Under the pieces are notes generated by a model that was not told the DNA's origin, made no database searches, and worked only from the letters and a program-made list of their open reading frames with translations. Shown one piece after another: positions 8,754 to 17,734 of a stretch of DNA of 64,000 nucleotides; positions within the stretch are counted from its first letter, which is position 1; each line of letters begins with the position of its first letter. Source of the stretch: JAHCHG01 sp965214585 (GTDB taxonomy: Bacteria; Acidobacteriota; Blastocatellia; Pyrinomonadales; Pyrinomonadaceae); assembly GCA_965214585.1 (NCBI GenBank), contig OZ243957.1:3844001-3908000 (forward strand). The letters are read 5' to 3'. The position numbers and the translations under genes were made by a program.

Positions 8754-10261
8754 TGTCAGCCAAGCAAGCCGAAACAAGCAGAAGCATTTTCAAAAATGTC
8801 ATATACGGATTTTCGACGTGGATTCTGCCGCTGATCCTCAGCTTCGTTTCGATCAAGATTATTATAGAAGCTCTGGGCGAAAAGGAATACGGAATTTATA
8901 TGCTCGTTCTGGGTTTCGTCGGCTATTCGTTCAATTTCAGCCTCGGACGCGCAATTACAAAATACATCGCCGAATACCGCATCAGCAATCAAAACGAAAA
9001 GATACGCGGCGTAATTTCGGCGACATTCTTTTTGAATGTCATAATCGGTTTGTTAAATGTTCTGGTGATTTGCCTGCTCGCCCGTTGGCTTGTAACCGAT
9101 GCCTTCGAGATCGAGCCGCAGTATTGGGAAAAAACGATAATCGCTTTTTATATCGCTTCGGCGATTATATTTTTTTCGATGTTCACGCAGATTTTCAACG
9201 CCGTTTTGCAAGGGTTGCAGCGATTTGACGTTTACTCGAAAATTTTCAATCTCGGAACATTTATTTTGATAATCGGCAACATCTGGCTCGCGCTCTCCGG
9301 TTACGGCTTAAATTATCTGCTTTTGTGGAATTTGTTTGTCGCGCTGCTCAATAATTTACTGTTTTTTATCAGCGCGAAAAGGCTTCTGCCCGAATTCGGC
9401 GTTGATTTGAAATTCAAGAAGGAAACGGCAAAATTAGTTGCGAATTTTAGTTTCGGCATTGTCGGTTATCAGATTCTGACAAATTTTCTGCTGCTTTTCG
9501 AGCGCGGCTGGCTGACAAAAAATCTGGGCGCGGAAAGCCTGACATACTACGTCGTTCCGATGATGCTCGCGCTTTACATACACGGTTTTATAGGCAGTCT
9601 TCTGCTGGTGATTTTCCCGCTTGCCAGCGAACTCAAAAATGATAAAGTAAAACTTTTGAAACTGTATTCAAAAGCCACAAAAATCGTCTGTCTGATCGCG
9701 TTTTTTCTGACGGCAACCTTAATTGTTCAGAGCAGATATTTATTAACCGTCTGGCTCGGCGCGGAATTTGCTGATAAATCTTGGTTAATTCTCGTTATGC
9801 ACGCCATAACTTTCGGTTTTTTAGCCATACAGATCGTTTCTTGGCAAATGACGGAAGGTTTGGGCTATCCGACGTTTAATTTTAAGATGGTTAGCTTAAC
9901 TTTGATCGTTTCGGTATTTCTGATGATAGTCTTGATAAAGGATTACGGCAGCGTCGGCGTGGCATTCGGGCGCACTTGCGGATTTTTGGCGATATTCTCG
10001 TTTGTGTTTTACATCGAAAAATGGTTTTTTGAAAAGGTGCAGATTGTTTTCTGGCTGAAAATTTTCGGAATTTTGTCAATATCGGTTTTATTAAGCGTCT
10101 GTGCGGAAAAATTAATAACCTACTATTTTCCGTTTGGCTGGATAACTTTATTGTCTTCGATAATTTGCGGCGGAATTGTATATTTATTAACGGCTTGGAT
10201 TTTAGGATATGTGGCGGAAGACGAGAAACTTTTGATAAAAAATATTTTGCTGAAAAGTTGA
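8753..10261 (+). CDS. Wzx-like oligosaccharide flippase
   Basis: This 502-residue protein is almost entirely hydrophobic with about 12-14 predicted membrane segments. It matches the polysaccharide biosynthesis/MVF-MOP superfamily, which moves undecaprenyl-linked repeat units across the inner membrane. The start reads KNVIYGFSTWILPLILSF, a typical first helix, followed by LGEKEYGIYML and GLGRAITKYI-like loops (here SLGRAITKYIAEY). It is immediately coupled to the preceding glycosyltransferase. With the Wzy-like protein at 12.1 kb it implies a Wzx/Wzy-dependent pathway. Confidence 0.85.
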   Translation: MSAKQAETSRSIFKNVIYGFSTWILPLILSFVSIKIIIEALGEKEYGIYMLVLGFVGYSFNFSLGRAITKYIAEYRISNQNEKIRGVISATFFLNVIIGLLNVLVICLLARWLVTDAFEIEPQYWEKTIIAFYIASAIIFFSMFTQIFNAVLQGLQRFDVYSKIFNLGTFILIIGNIWLALSGYGLNYLLLWNLFVALLNNLLFFISAKRLLPEFGVDLKFKKETAKLVANFSFGIVGYQILTNFLLLFERGWLTKNLGAESLTYYVVPMMLALYIHGFIGSLLLVIFPLASELKNDKVKLLKLYSKATKIVCLIAFFLTATLIVQSRYLLTVWLGAEFADKSWLILVMHAITFGFLAIQIVSWQMTEGLGYPTFNFKMVSLTLIVSVFLMIVLIKDYGSVGVAFGRTCGFLAIFSFVFYIEKWFFEKVQIVFWLKIFGILSISVLLSVCAEKLITYYFPFGWITLLSSIICGGIVYLLTAWILGYVAEDEKLLIKNILLKS

Positions 10262-10297
10262 AGTGGAAAATCTGAGAATAACAATTTTCCGGCGAAG

Positions 10298-10414
10298 AAG
10301 AGAAGAAATTTTAACAGGGATGAAGAGGATAAAAGAGATAAAGAGAAAATATTGGATTTGAGTTTTAAAAAAATCCCTGTTTATCTCTTTCATCCTTGTT
10401 AAAATTTCTTCTCT
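10298..10414. repeat. Long imperfect inverted repeat between flippase and methyltransferase genes
   Basis: About 29-31 bases on each side (10298-10328 and 10386-10414) are near-perfect reverse complements, with the core AGAAATTTTAACAGGGATGA and its partner TCATCCTTGTTAAAATTTCT. The intervening segment is purine-rich. The gap is otherwise non-coding. It may be a REP-like/MITE-like intergenic repeat or a strong hairpin terminator for the flippase operon. Confidence 0.7.
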
Positions 10415-10441
10415 TTTTCTTACGGGTAAAACTTTGCTAAC

Positions 10442-10471
10442 TTGAAAACGGCAGAGATTTACGGCTAAAAT
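10442..10471 (+). promoter_or_regulatory. Putative sigma-70 promoter for the methyltransferase/polymerase operon
   Basis: TTGAAA at 10442-10447 and TAAAAT at 10466-10471 are separated by 18 bp. The downstream ATG is at 10497, giving a leader of about 20 nt. The position after the inverted repeat fits a new transcription unit. Confidence 0.5.
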
Positions 10472-10496
10472 ATCGTTTTCAGAAGTTAGGTTAAAA

Positions 10497-11174
10497 ATGG
10501 AAAAATTTAAGCTCGTTCAGAGAGTGGAATTTATAAAAAAGATTTGCGAAGGGAAAAAGGTTCTGCATCTCGGCTGCACGAATTTTCCATACACTTCGGA
10601 AGCGATTGAAAACGATATGCTGCTGCATTTCGATCTGGAAAAGATCGCGGGCGAGCTTTACGGATTTGATTTTGACCGTGAAGGACTCGATGTTTTAGAA
10701 AAAGCGGGCGGCAAAAATCTGTTTCAGGCGGATTTGGAAAAACTTTCGGAAGTCGAACTCGCGGAAACTTTCGACGTGATAATCGCCGGTGAAATTATCG
10801 AACATCTGAACAATCCGGGCTTATTTCTAAACGGCATACAGCAATTTATGAATCCGCAGACAAAACTCGTCATTACGACGATCAATGCTTACTGCGCGAT
10901 GCGTTATTTTATATACGGTTTGCGCGGAAAAGGCGGCGCATCCGAACCCGTCCACCCGGATCACGTCGCGTATTATTCGTATAAAACTCTGAGTTTGATA
11001 ATAAACCGGGCGAATTTAGATGTCAACGATTTTTATTTTTACGATCTCGGCATCGAGCATCGTCCATTTAATCCTTGGTATTATAATTTTGTAAACGATG
11101 TGAGCGTCAAACTTTCGCATCAATTGAGCGACGGAATAATCGCCGTCTGCGGTTTGAGGAGCAGCGGAAAATAA
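10497..11174 (+). CDS. Class I SAM-dependent methyltransferase
   Basis: The 225-residue protein is a Methyltransf_11/23-like Rossmann enzyme. Motif I is VLHLGCTNFPY (about residues 22-32) with Cys where many family members have Gly. The acidic post-I residue is in LLHFDLEKI, and motif IV is VIIAGEIIEHL, followed by a helix typical of small-molecule methyltransferases. It starts a tightly packed run: its TAA overlaps the next ATG by one base. In this locus it probably modifies a sugar or lipid-linked glycan; the substrate is unknown. Confidence 0.8.
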   Translation: MEKFKLVQRVEFIKKICEGKKVLHLGCTNFPYTSEAIENDMLLHFDLEKIAGELYGFDFDREGLDVLEKAGGKNLFQADLEKLSEVELAETFDVIIAGEIIEHLNNPGLFLNGIQQFMNPQTKLVITTINAYCAMRYFIYGLRGKGGASEPVHPDHVAYYSYKTLSLIINRANLDVNDFYFYDLGIEHRPFNPWYYNFVNDVSVKLSHQLSDGIIAVCGLRSSGK

Positions 11175-12085
11175 TGTCGAATGATTTGGATTGGTTTCAA
11201 AAGATCGTCAGGCTTTATACGTTTTATTCGCCGATCAGACGCGGAAAATACCGCCTTGCGTTGTCTGCTCTGAATCTGAAAAAAGATTTGCCGAAAAAAA
11301 TTACAGCCAAAACAAAAGACGGCAGAAGCATCACAATCAGATTCGACAATCATTTTGCTCATTTTGTATATTTTCTGGGCGAATATGAAATCGCCGTAAC
11401 GGAAATAATCAGACGGATCGTCCAAGAAGGCGATGTCTGTCTGGACATCGGCGCGAACGTCGGCTGGTTTACGACTCTTCTGCAAATTCAGGTCGGAAAA
11501 AACGGGCAGGTTCATTCGTTCGAGCCTGTTGCCGATACTTTCGAGATGCTGGAGGAAAATGTAAAATCGAATGAAAATTCTTCGGTTGTTTTCTTAAATA
11601 ATTTCGCGCTTGGCGATGAAGAAAGAGCGATTCAGCTTTATCTTCCGAAAAATACGGCTGACGGACACGCTTCTATTTCAAACTTCGGGCATCGGGACGC
11701 GAAAGTTTTTCCGGGCAGAATGATAACGCTCGATTCTTATCTGAAAAAGAACGGGATAAAAGACGTGCGGTTCGTCAAAGCGGACATCGAAGGCGCGGAA
11801 CTGGCGATGCTGAAAGGCGCGAAAACTCTGTTCGAGCAGGAAAAACCTCCGATTTGGGAAATCGAAATGGCTCTCGACACGACCAGAGGCTTCGGTTATC
11901 TGCCGAACGATCTGATAAAATATATCGGCAGTCAGCGCGAATACGATTTCTACGCGATTGACGAAGAATCTTTTGCAATGCGGAAAATCGAAAATTTTGC
12001 GCCCGCAGACGTTGGCGCAAACGTCTTGTGCGTGCCGCGCGGATTTTACCTTGATAAACTTGCAAAATTAAAAATTGCAGAATAA
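11174..12085 (+). CDS. FkbM-family methyltransferase
   Basis: At 303 residues this protein shows the FkbM pattern. DVCLDIGANVGWFT (residues 87-100) is the SAM motif I, HSFEPV (114-119) carries the acidic ribose-binding residue, and VKADIEGAEL (about 190-199) is the characteristic FkbM motif. FkbM enzymes are O-methyltransferases of polyketides and glycans. The gene is coupled to the preceding methyltransferase by TAATG and lies 6 bp before the Wzy-like gene, so it likely caps or decorates the same polysaccharide. Confidence 0.9.
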   Translation: MSNDLDWFQKIVRLYTFYSPIRRGKYRLALSALNLKKDLPKKITAKTKDGRSITIRFDNHFAHFVYFLGEYEIAVTEIIRRIVQEGDVCLDIGANVGWFTTLLQIQVGKNGQVHSFEPVADTFEMLEENVKSNENSSVVFLNNFALGDEERAIQLYLPKNTADGHASISNFGHRDAKVFPGRMITLDSYLKKNGIKDVRFVKADIEGAELAMLKGAKTLFEQEKPPIWEIEMALDTTRGFGYLPNDLIKYIGSQREYDFYAIDEESFAMRKIENFAPADVGANVLCVPRGFYLDKLAKLKIAE

Positions 12086-12091
12086 AAAGAA

Positions 12092-13639
12092 ATGGCTTTA
12101 AACCCGAACAACTTTAAACGAAATCCGGTTCAGAACCGAAACTTTCTGATGCCCGTGTTTGTTTTATGGGGAACGGTTTTGTTTCTGTTTCTCGGTCTGC
12201 TGTGGTATCTTTCGGGTTTTGATAATACGCTTGACCAGTATTATTTGCTTCCGTGGTCGGTTCTAGCCGGAATAGTGGTTTTATCGCCGAGCGCGTATCT
12301 TTTGTATAAAGGAAGATTCGATCCGTTTCACCCGCTGGTGTTCGGTGTCTGGAGCTATATTTTTCCGGCGTTCGTGATCGGCGGAGTGATTTTATCATTC
12401 GGCTGGTCTGATCCGTATTACCTTACGTTCATTGAAGACAGGCGGTATAATCTGCCGCTGAGTCTGGTTTATGTGATGCTCGGTTTTCTGGGAATGGCTG
12501 CCGGTTTTTATCTGCCCGTCGGAAAATTTTTGTCTGAAAAGACAGAACCTTATCTGCCGAAATGGGATTGGAATTTAAGCGAAATATGGCTGCCCGGAAT
12601 TTTATTAATGCTTGCCGGTTTCGGCGTAAATATCTTGGGATTTATTCAGGGACTTTTCGGTTTTCAACGCATTGACCAGATCGGAATGTTTGACGGGCTT
12701 CTGTTTTTCCTCGTATTGCTTTTGTCGGAAGGAAATCTGCTGTTGTGGCTGGGGATTTTCAAAACCAAGAATAAGACCGGAGTTTTTTATCTGATATTTC
12801 TCATTTTAGTCCTCGTGATTCCTCTGCGGATGGCGATTCAGGGAAACAGAGGTTCTCTGCTTTCGAGCGTGATTCCAATCGGTCTGGCTTTTCAGTATTC
12901 GGGACGGCGTTTGCAGATGAAGCACACCGCGATTCTCGGCACGGTGATAATTTCCGCCGTTTTTATCGGGATGATCTACGGAACTGCTTTCAGAAATATC
13001 AAAGGCTCGGAATCGAGAACCGAGGCGGGCGAATATGTCGAACAAATTCTGCTGACTTTGGATTATCTGACGACCAAAGACCCGGAAAAAATAATCCACG
13101 AAAGCGCGGGGCATCTAGCCGAAAGAATAGACAATCTAAGTGCGCTCGGCGTGGCGGTGGCAAATTACGAAAAACTCGCTCCATATGAATCGAGTTTCGG
13201 CATTGAAAACAACATCTTAAACGATTTATATACATCGCTGATTCCGCGTTTTTTATGGGAAAACAAACCGCCGACCGCCGACGCGCGGGCATACAGCGAT
13301 TTGTATTTTAATTATTCGGAAAACTCCTTTGCGACAACTCCTTTCGGCGATTTGCTGAGAAATTTCGGTCCCGTCGGTGTTCCTCTGGGAATGCTTCTTC
13401 TGGGAATTTATTTTCGCTGGATTTACGCGCAGTTCATAGATACGCCGAACCCCGCGATCTGGAAAAAGGCTGCGTATTACGTTTTATTGATAGTCGTATC
13501 ATTTGAGGGATTCTATTCGACGATTTTCCCGTCCGTTATCAGAACTATCTTTATATTATTCGGAAGTTTATTTCTTGTAAACATTCTGATTTTGCAAATC
13601 AGAATGTTTACAAGAAAAAGATTCGGCTCGCAGATTTGA
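12092..13639 (+). CDS. Wzy-like O-antigen/exopolysaccharide polymerase
   Basis: The 515-residue protein has roughly 10-12 hydrophobic segments and a large polar loop (about residues 300-400), the layout of O-antigen polymerases and related OpgC/Wzy proteins. LWYLSGFDNTLDQYYLLPWS begins the membrane part, and the periplasmic loop includes a Glu/Asp-rich segment followed by LYTSLIPRFLWENKPPT, seen in other Wzy-type proteins. It probably polymerises repeat units flipped by the 8.8-kb Wzx-like protein. Sequence conservation in this family is weak, so the call rests on topology, one motif region and context. Confidence 0.7.
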   Translation: MALNPNNFKRNPVQNRNFLMPVFVLWGTVLFLFLGLLWYLSGFDNTLDQYYLLPWSVLAGIVVLSPSAYLLYKGRFDPFHPLVFGVWSYIFPAFVIGGVILSFGWSDPYYLTFIEDRRYNLPLSLVYVMLGFLGMAAGFYLPVGKFLSEKTEPYLPKWDWNLSEIWLPGILLMLAGFGVNILGFIQGLFGFQRIDQIGMFDGLLFFLVLLLSEGNLLLWLGIFKTKNKTGVFYLIFLILVLVIPLRMAIQGNRGSLLSSVIPIGLAFQYSGRRLQMKHTAILGTVIISAVFIGMIYGTAFRNIKGSESRTEAGEYVEQILLTLDYLTTKDPEKIIHESAGHLAERIDNLSALGVAVANYEKLAPYESSFGIENNILNDLYTSLIPRFLWENKPPTADARAYSDLYFNYSENSFATTPFGDLLRNFGPVGVPLGMLLLGIYFRWIYAQFIDTPNPAIWKKAAYYVLLIVVSFEGFYSTIFPSVIRTIFILFGSLFLVNILILQIRMFTRKRFGSQI

Positions 13640-13668
13640 TTTTAAGTGCAGATATTTTTATAGAAAAA

Positions 13669-14475
13669 ATGAGTCTGAAAAATAAATTGGAAGGAATCAG
13701 GGAAATCTGGCACTTTGAAAACCGCTGGCAGTTGTTGTTTAACAGACTTTTTTTCAGCCGCGAAAAGATAAATATTTACCGCTATAAAAATTTCGAGATT
13801 TTGACCGATCATTTTGCCGGAGATGCCAACGGCGCGAGGGAAGTTTTGACGACGGATATGTATCGCTCGCTTTTTTCCGAAATAAAATTGGCGGGCGAAC
13901 TGAATATTCTGGATTTGGGAGCAAACAACGGCGGTTTTGCGCTGCTCGCCGAATCCGAGAATTTTGACATAAAAAAACTCGTCTGCGTCGAACTTAATCC
14001 GCAGACTTTTTCGAGATTGCAGTTTAATCTCGCCCGAAATTTAAGCTGTAGATACGAAGTGCTAAACGCCGCCGTCTGCGGAAAAAATCAAAAAGTTTCG
14101 GTTCGGTTCGGCAGATCAAGCACTTCGGACAGTATCTATGAAAATGATCCGGGCGAAAAATTCGCGGCGGATTCTTTGGAAATTGAAGGTTTAACGCTTG
14201 ATGAAATTTACAAGCGCAGTTTTGCGGACGAAATTGTTGATCTTTGCAAAATGGATGTCGAAGGCGCGGAATACGAATTATTCGGCGAATCCGCCGGCGA
14301 ATTTTTGCGAAACTGCCGAAATCTGATCGTTGAAATTCATCACCAAAACGACAGACCGAGAAATCTTCTGATCGGGAAATTAAACGAAGCCGGCTTTGCC
14401 GAAATCGGCGGCGAAAATAAAACAGAACCGAATTTGCATTACGTTCATTTGTTCGTAAATAAAAATCTGAAATAG
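13669..14475 (+). CDS. Second FkbM-family methyltransferase
   Basis: Landmarks are LNILDLGANNGGFALL (SAM motif I), VCVELNP (acidic residue after strand 2) and LCKMDVEGAEYELF, the FkbM signature. I use the ATG at 13669 (268 residues). An upstream in-frame TTG at 13636 would overlap the polymerase stop and add 11 residues. A second FkbM enzyme so close to the first suggests two different methylation sites on the glycan, or terminal-cap methylation controlling chain length; this is inference. Confidence 0.85.
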   Translation: MSLKNKLEGIREIWHFENRWQLLFNRLFFSREKINIYRYKNFEILTDHFAGDANGAREVLTTDMYRSLFSEIKLAGELNILDLGANNGGFALLAESENFDIKKLVCVELNPQTFSRLQFNLARNLSCRYEVLNAAVCGKNQKVSVRFGRSSTSDSIYENDPGEKFAADSLEIEGLTLDEIYKRSFADEIVDLCKMDVEGAEYELFGESAGEFLRNCRNLIVEIHHQNDRPRNLLIGKLNEAGFAEIGGENKTEPNLHYVHLFVNKNLK

Positions 14476-14483
14476 ATAACCAA

Positions 14484-15503
14484 ATGGAAAAAATCGTTTT
14501 TACAAACGGCTGTTTCGATCTGATTCATCCGGGACACATAGTCTTGCTGCAACAGGCTAAAAAACTCGGCTCGAAATTGATCGTCGGAATCAACAGCGAT
14601 GCTTCGGTGCGTTCGATCAAGGGTGCGCCGAAACCTTTTATCAATCAGACGGACAGGCGGGAAATTCTGCTCGGCTTGGAAGCGGTTGACGAAGTGTATA
14701 TTTTTGAAGAATTAACGCCGGAAAATCTGATCAAAAAGATAAAACCGGACGTTTTGGTAAAAGGCGGCGATTGGGCGACAAACGAAATTATCGGCGCGGA
14801 TTTTGTCGAAAAGCGCGGCGGACAGGTTTTTTCCCTGCCGCTGAAAAAAGGCTACTCGTCGAGCTTGATTGTCGAGAAGATCAAAGCGGAAAATAAAAGC
14901 GATATGAAAGAAACGGATAACTTCGGTGAAGACGACAATTTAATAAGCGTTTCGCTGACAAAGCACATCGAACTTTTCAGCAAAATTTTAAGCGGCGAAG
15001 CGGAAACGATAAAAAACTGCGCCGAGATCATTTATCAAACTCTGCAAGCGGGAAATAAGATACTGATTTGCGGAAACGGCGGAAGCGCGGCGGATTCCCA
15101 ACACATAGCGGCTGAATTTGTCGGGCGTTTTGAAAAAGAGAGAGTCGCCTTGCCCGCCGTCGCGCTGACGACGGACACTTCCGCGCTGACCGCCATCGGC
15201 AACGATTACGGCTTTGAAAAAGTTTTTTCCAGACAAGTCGAGGCGTTGGCAAACGAAGGCGATTTGTTAATTGCGATCAGCACCAGCGGAAACTCCCCGA
15301 ACGTCATCAACGCCGTGATGTCGGCGCGAAAGATCGGCTGCAAAATCGTCGGAATGACCGGAGCGAACGGAAAGAAACTCGCATCTTTGTGTGATGCCTG
15401 TTTTCTTGTCCCGACCGGGCGCACATATCGCGTGCAGGAAGCGCACATCTCGATTGCACACATCTGGTGCGAATATATTGATACGAAATACGTTACAAAA
15501 TAA
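14484..15503 (+). CDS. Fusion of HldE-type heptose-1-phosphate adenylyltransferase and GmhA-type sedoheptulose-7-phosphate isomerase
   Basis: Residues 1-135 form a cytidylyltransferase-like domain: VFTNGCFDLIHPGH carries the HxGH motif (15-18), and YSSSLIVEKI completes it. This is the RfaE2/HldE C-terminal type. After a short polar linker (about 135-155), residues 155-339 form a SIS domain: ICGNGGSAADSQHIAAEF, ISTSGNSPN and a late AHISIAHIWCEYID, matching GmhA. The protein would therefore catalyse the first and fourth steps of ADP-L-glycero-D-manno-heptose synthesis in one chain. The heptose kinase is the next gene, starting directly after the stop. GmhB and HldD are not in the window. Confidence 0.92.
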   Translation: MEKIVFTNGCFDLIHPGHIVLLQQAKKLGSKLIVGINSDASVRSIKGAPKPFINQTDRREILLGLEAVDEVYIFEELTPENLIKKIKPDVLVKGGDWATNEIIGADFVEKRGGQVFSLPLKKGYSSSLIVEKIKAENKSDMKETDNFGEDDNLISVSLTKHIELFSKILSGEAETIKNCAEIIYQTLQAGNKILICGNGGSAADSQHIAAEFVGRFEKERVALPAVALTTDTSALTAIGNDYGFEKVFSRQVEALANEGDLLIAISTSGNSPNVINAVMSARKIGCKIVGMTGANGKKLASLCDACFLVPTGRTYRVQEAHISIAHIWCEYIDTKYVTK

Positions 15504-16487
15504 GTGGAAAAACTTACGGCAGAACTCCTCGAAAAATTTCGGGACGTAAAAATTTTAGTAATCGGCGACGTGATGCTTGACCGCTATTGGTGGGGAAGCG
15601 TGGAACGCATTTCGCCCGAAGCACCCGTTCCGGTGGTTCATCTGAAAAATACGAGTCTAGCCGCCGGAGGCGCGGCAAATGTCGCGGCAAACATCAACGG
15701 ATTGGGAGCAAAACCGATCTTGGTCGGAATTACCGGCGACGATCAGGAAGCCGAACTTTTCCCGGCAATTCTCGGAAAGCTGAATATCTCTACTGAACAT
15801 CTGCTGAAAATTGCAAACCGGCAAACAACCGTTAAAACGAGAATTTTAGCGCACAATCAGCAGATCGTCCGCGTGGATCAGGAAACGAATCAGCCGATAA
15901 ATGAAAAACAGTCCGAAAAAATCTGGCAAACTCTGGAAAATCTAATCAAGGAAATTGAAATAATCGTTGTATCCGATTACGCCAAAGGATTTTTGACGGA
16001 AAATTTACTAACGCGTCTGATAACGATAGCGAGAGAGAAAGATAAATTTGTATTAATTGATCCGAAAGGAAAAAATTACGCGAAATACAAAAATGCAAAT
16101 TTGCTGACTCCGAACAAGAGGGAAGCGGCGGAAGCCTGCAAATTGGATGAAAATGCGGAAAATCTGGTCAAACAAGCCGGAACGGAATTGATCGAAGAAT
16201 TTGAACTCGATTCGATTTTGATAACGCAGGGCGCGGAAGGAATGACGCTTTTCCAGAAAAATAATAAGCCGAATCATTTTAAAGCGTCAGCCCGCAAAGT
16301 TTACGACGTAACGGGCGCGGGCGATACGGTTATCGCCACCTTAGCGGCTGCTTTGGGCGCGAAATGCGATCTGCCGAACGCTTCGGCATTGGCAAACATC
16401 GCCGCCGGCTTAGTCGTCGAACAGATCGGAACGACGGCGATTAATTTAAATGATCTGAGCGAGGCACTAACCGCGAATCAAGCATAA
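15504..16487 (+). CDS. D-glycero-beta-D-manno-heptose-7-phosphate kinase (HldE N-terminal type, stand-alone)
   Basis: This 327-residue PfkB-family sugar kinase starts with GTG immediately after the TAA of the preceding gene. It has VIGDVMLDRYWWGSVERISP and AAGGAANVAANI (sugar-binding N-terminal part), VLIDPKGKNYAKYK, LLTPNKREA, and the C-terminal anion hole/catalytic motif VTGAGDTVIATLAAAL with the base Asp. These match the RfaE1/HldA kinase domain. In many proteobacteria this domain is fused to the adenylyltransferase; here it is separate and the adenylyltransferase is fused to GmhA. Confidence 0.93.
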   Translation: MEKLTAELLEKFRDVKILVIGDVMLDRYWWGSVERISPEAPVPVVHLKNTSLAAGGAANVAANINGLGAKPILVGITGDDQEAELFPAILGKLNISTEHLLKIANRQTTVKTRILAHNQQIVRVDQETNQPINEKQSEKIWQTLENLIKEIEIIVVSDYAKGFLTENLLTRLITIAREKDKFVLIDPKGKNYAKYKNANLLTPNKREAAEACKLDENAENLVKQAGTELIEEFELDSILITQGAEGMTLFQKNNKPNHFKASARKVYDVTGAGDTVIATLAAALGAKCDLPNASALANIAAGLVVEQIGTTAINLNDLSEALTANQA

Positions 16488-16505
16488 GATTGAAGATTTC
16501 AGTTG

Positions 16506-17687
16506 ATGAAAGCAAATAAAAAACCCGTAATTTTAGTGTTCAGCGATTATTATCTGCCCGGCTACAAAAGCGGCGGCGGAATGAGAACGATTGTCAATAT
16601 GGTTGACCGTCTGCACGAAAAATATGATTTCAGAATTGTCACCAGAGATCACGACGGCAAACTGGATAAAACGCAATATACGAGCGTCAAGATAAATCAA
16701 TGGAACGAGATCAGAGGTGCAAAAGTCTTTTATTTGTCAAAAGATAACGTCAAAATCTCGAAACTGCGCGAACTTATCTTAGAAGTTGAACCGGATTGTA
16801 TCTATACCAACAGTTATTTCGCAACACCGGCTGTATATATGTTGAATTTAAGGCGTTTAGGGCTTATTCCGAAAGTTAAAGTGATAGTTGCGCCGTGCGG
16901 CGAATTGGACGAAGGCTCTATGAAAATTAAATTCGCCAAAAAGAAAATTTTTATAAATTTTTCAAATTTAATTGGGTTGTATCGAAATATTCTGTGGAAG
17001 GCTTCTTCGAAACACGAGAAACTCGAAATTGAAAAATTAAAGGGAAGCGGCGGTAAGATTTTTATTTCTGCCGATCTGCCGCCGAAAACGATTTTTGACG
17101 AATACGAACAAAACTCAAAGCCTAAAAAAACCGTTGGAAACGCAAAAATGATTTTTCTGTCGCGTTTTGTTCGCAAAAAGAACTTCAAGTGGCTTCTCGA
17201 AAAACTTTCAAATGTTAAGGGAAATCTTGAAATAGATATTTACGGACCTTTGGAAGATGCAGATTATTGGAGAGAATGCTTGAAGATTATCAATGGTTTA
17301 CCGGAAAATGTTAAAGTAAAGTATCAAGATTCGATTCCTTTTGAAAAAGTTCTGGAAACAATGTTCAAGTATCACTTTTTCATTTTGCCGACGCTTGCGG
17401 AAAATTTCGGTCACGTTAATTTAGAGGCTTTGGCAGCCGGATGTCCTTTGGTTATCAGCAATAGAACGCCTTGGCGCGAACTATCGGAAAAAAATATCGG
17501 TTGGGATATTCCGCTTGAAAAACCGGACGAATGGATTCGGATTATCAATAAATGTGTGGAGATGGATAACGCGGGATACCGAAAACTTTCCGAGAGCGCG
17601 AGAAGTTTTTCAGTCGAATGGCTGAAAGATAAAAAACTCGAAGAAAATACTTTGAGAATTTTAAATGCGGGTTTATCCGATATTTGA
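16506..17687 (+). CDS. GT-B glycosyltransferase (Glycos_transf_1 family)
   Basis: The protein (393 residues from the ATG; a TTG just upstream is possible) has the N-terminal FSDYYLPGYKSGGGMRTIVN, typical of GT4 enzymes with a glycine-rich acceptor loop. The C-terminal donor domain contains MIFLSRFVRKKNFKWLL and the EX7E-type motif LAENFGHVNLEALAAG. It follows the heptose kinase by 18 bp and may be a heptosyltransferase-like or core/O-chain transferase, but it is not of the GT9 heptosyltransferase family. Donor unknown. Confidence 0.85.
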   Translation: MKANKKPVILVFSDYYLPGYKSGGGMRTIVNMVDRLHEKYDFRIVTRDHDGKLDKTQYTSVKINQWNEIRGAKVFYLSKDNVKISKLRELILEVEPDCIYTNSYFATPAVYMLNLRRLGLIPKVKVIVAPCGELDEGSMKIKFAKKKIFINFSNLIGLYRNILWKASSKHEKLEIEKLKGSGGKIFISADLPPKTIFDEYEQNSKPKKTVGNAKMIFLSRFVRKKNFKWLLEKLSNVKGNLEIDIYGPLEDADYWRECLKIINGLPENVKVKYQDSIPFEKVLETMFKYHFFILPTLAENFGHVNLEALAAGCPLVISNRTPWRELSEKNIGWDIPLEKPDEWIRIINKCVEMDNAGYRKLSESARSFSVEWLKDKKLEENTLRILNAGLSDI

Positions 17688-17734
17688 AAAATCGGGGAAA
17701 TAATTTTTTCTTAAACCGATTGAAAAATGAAAAT

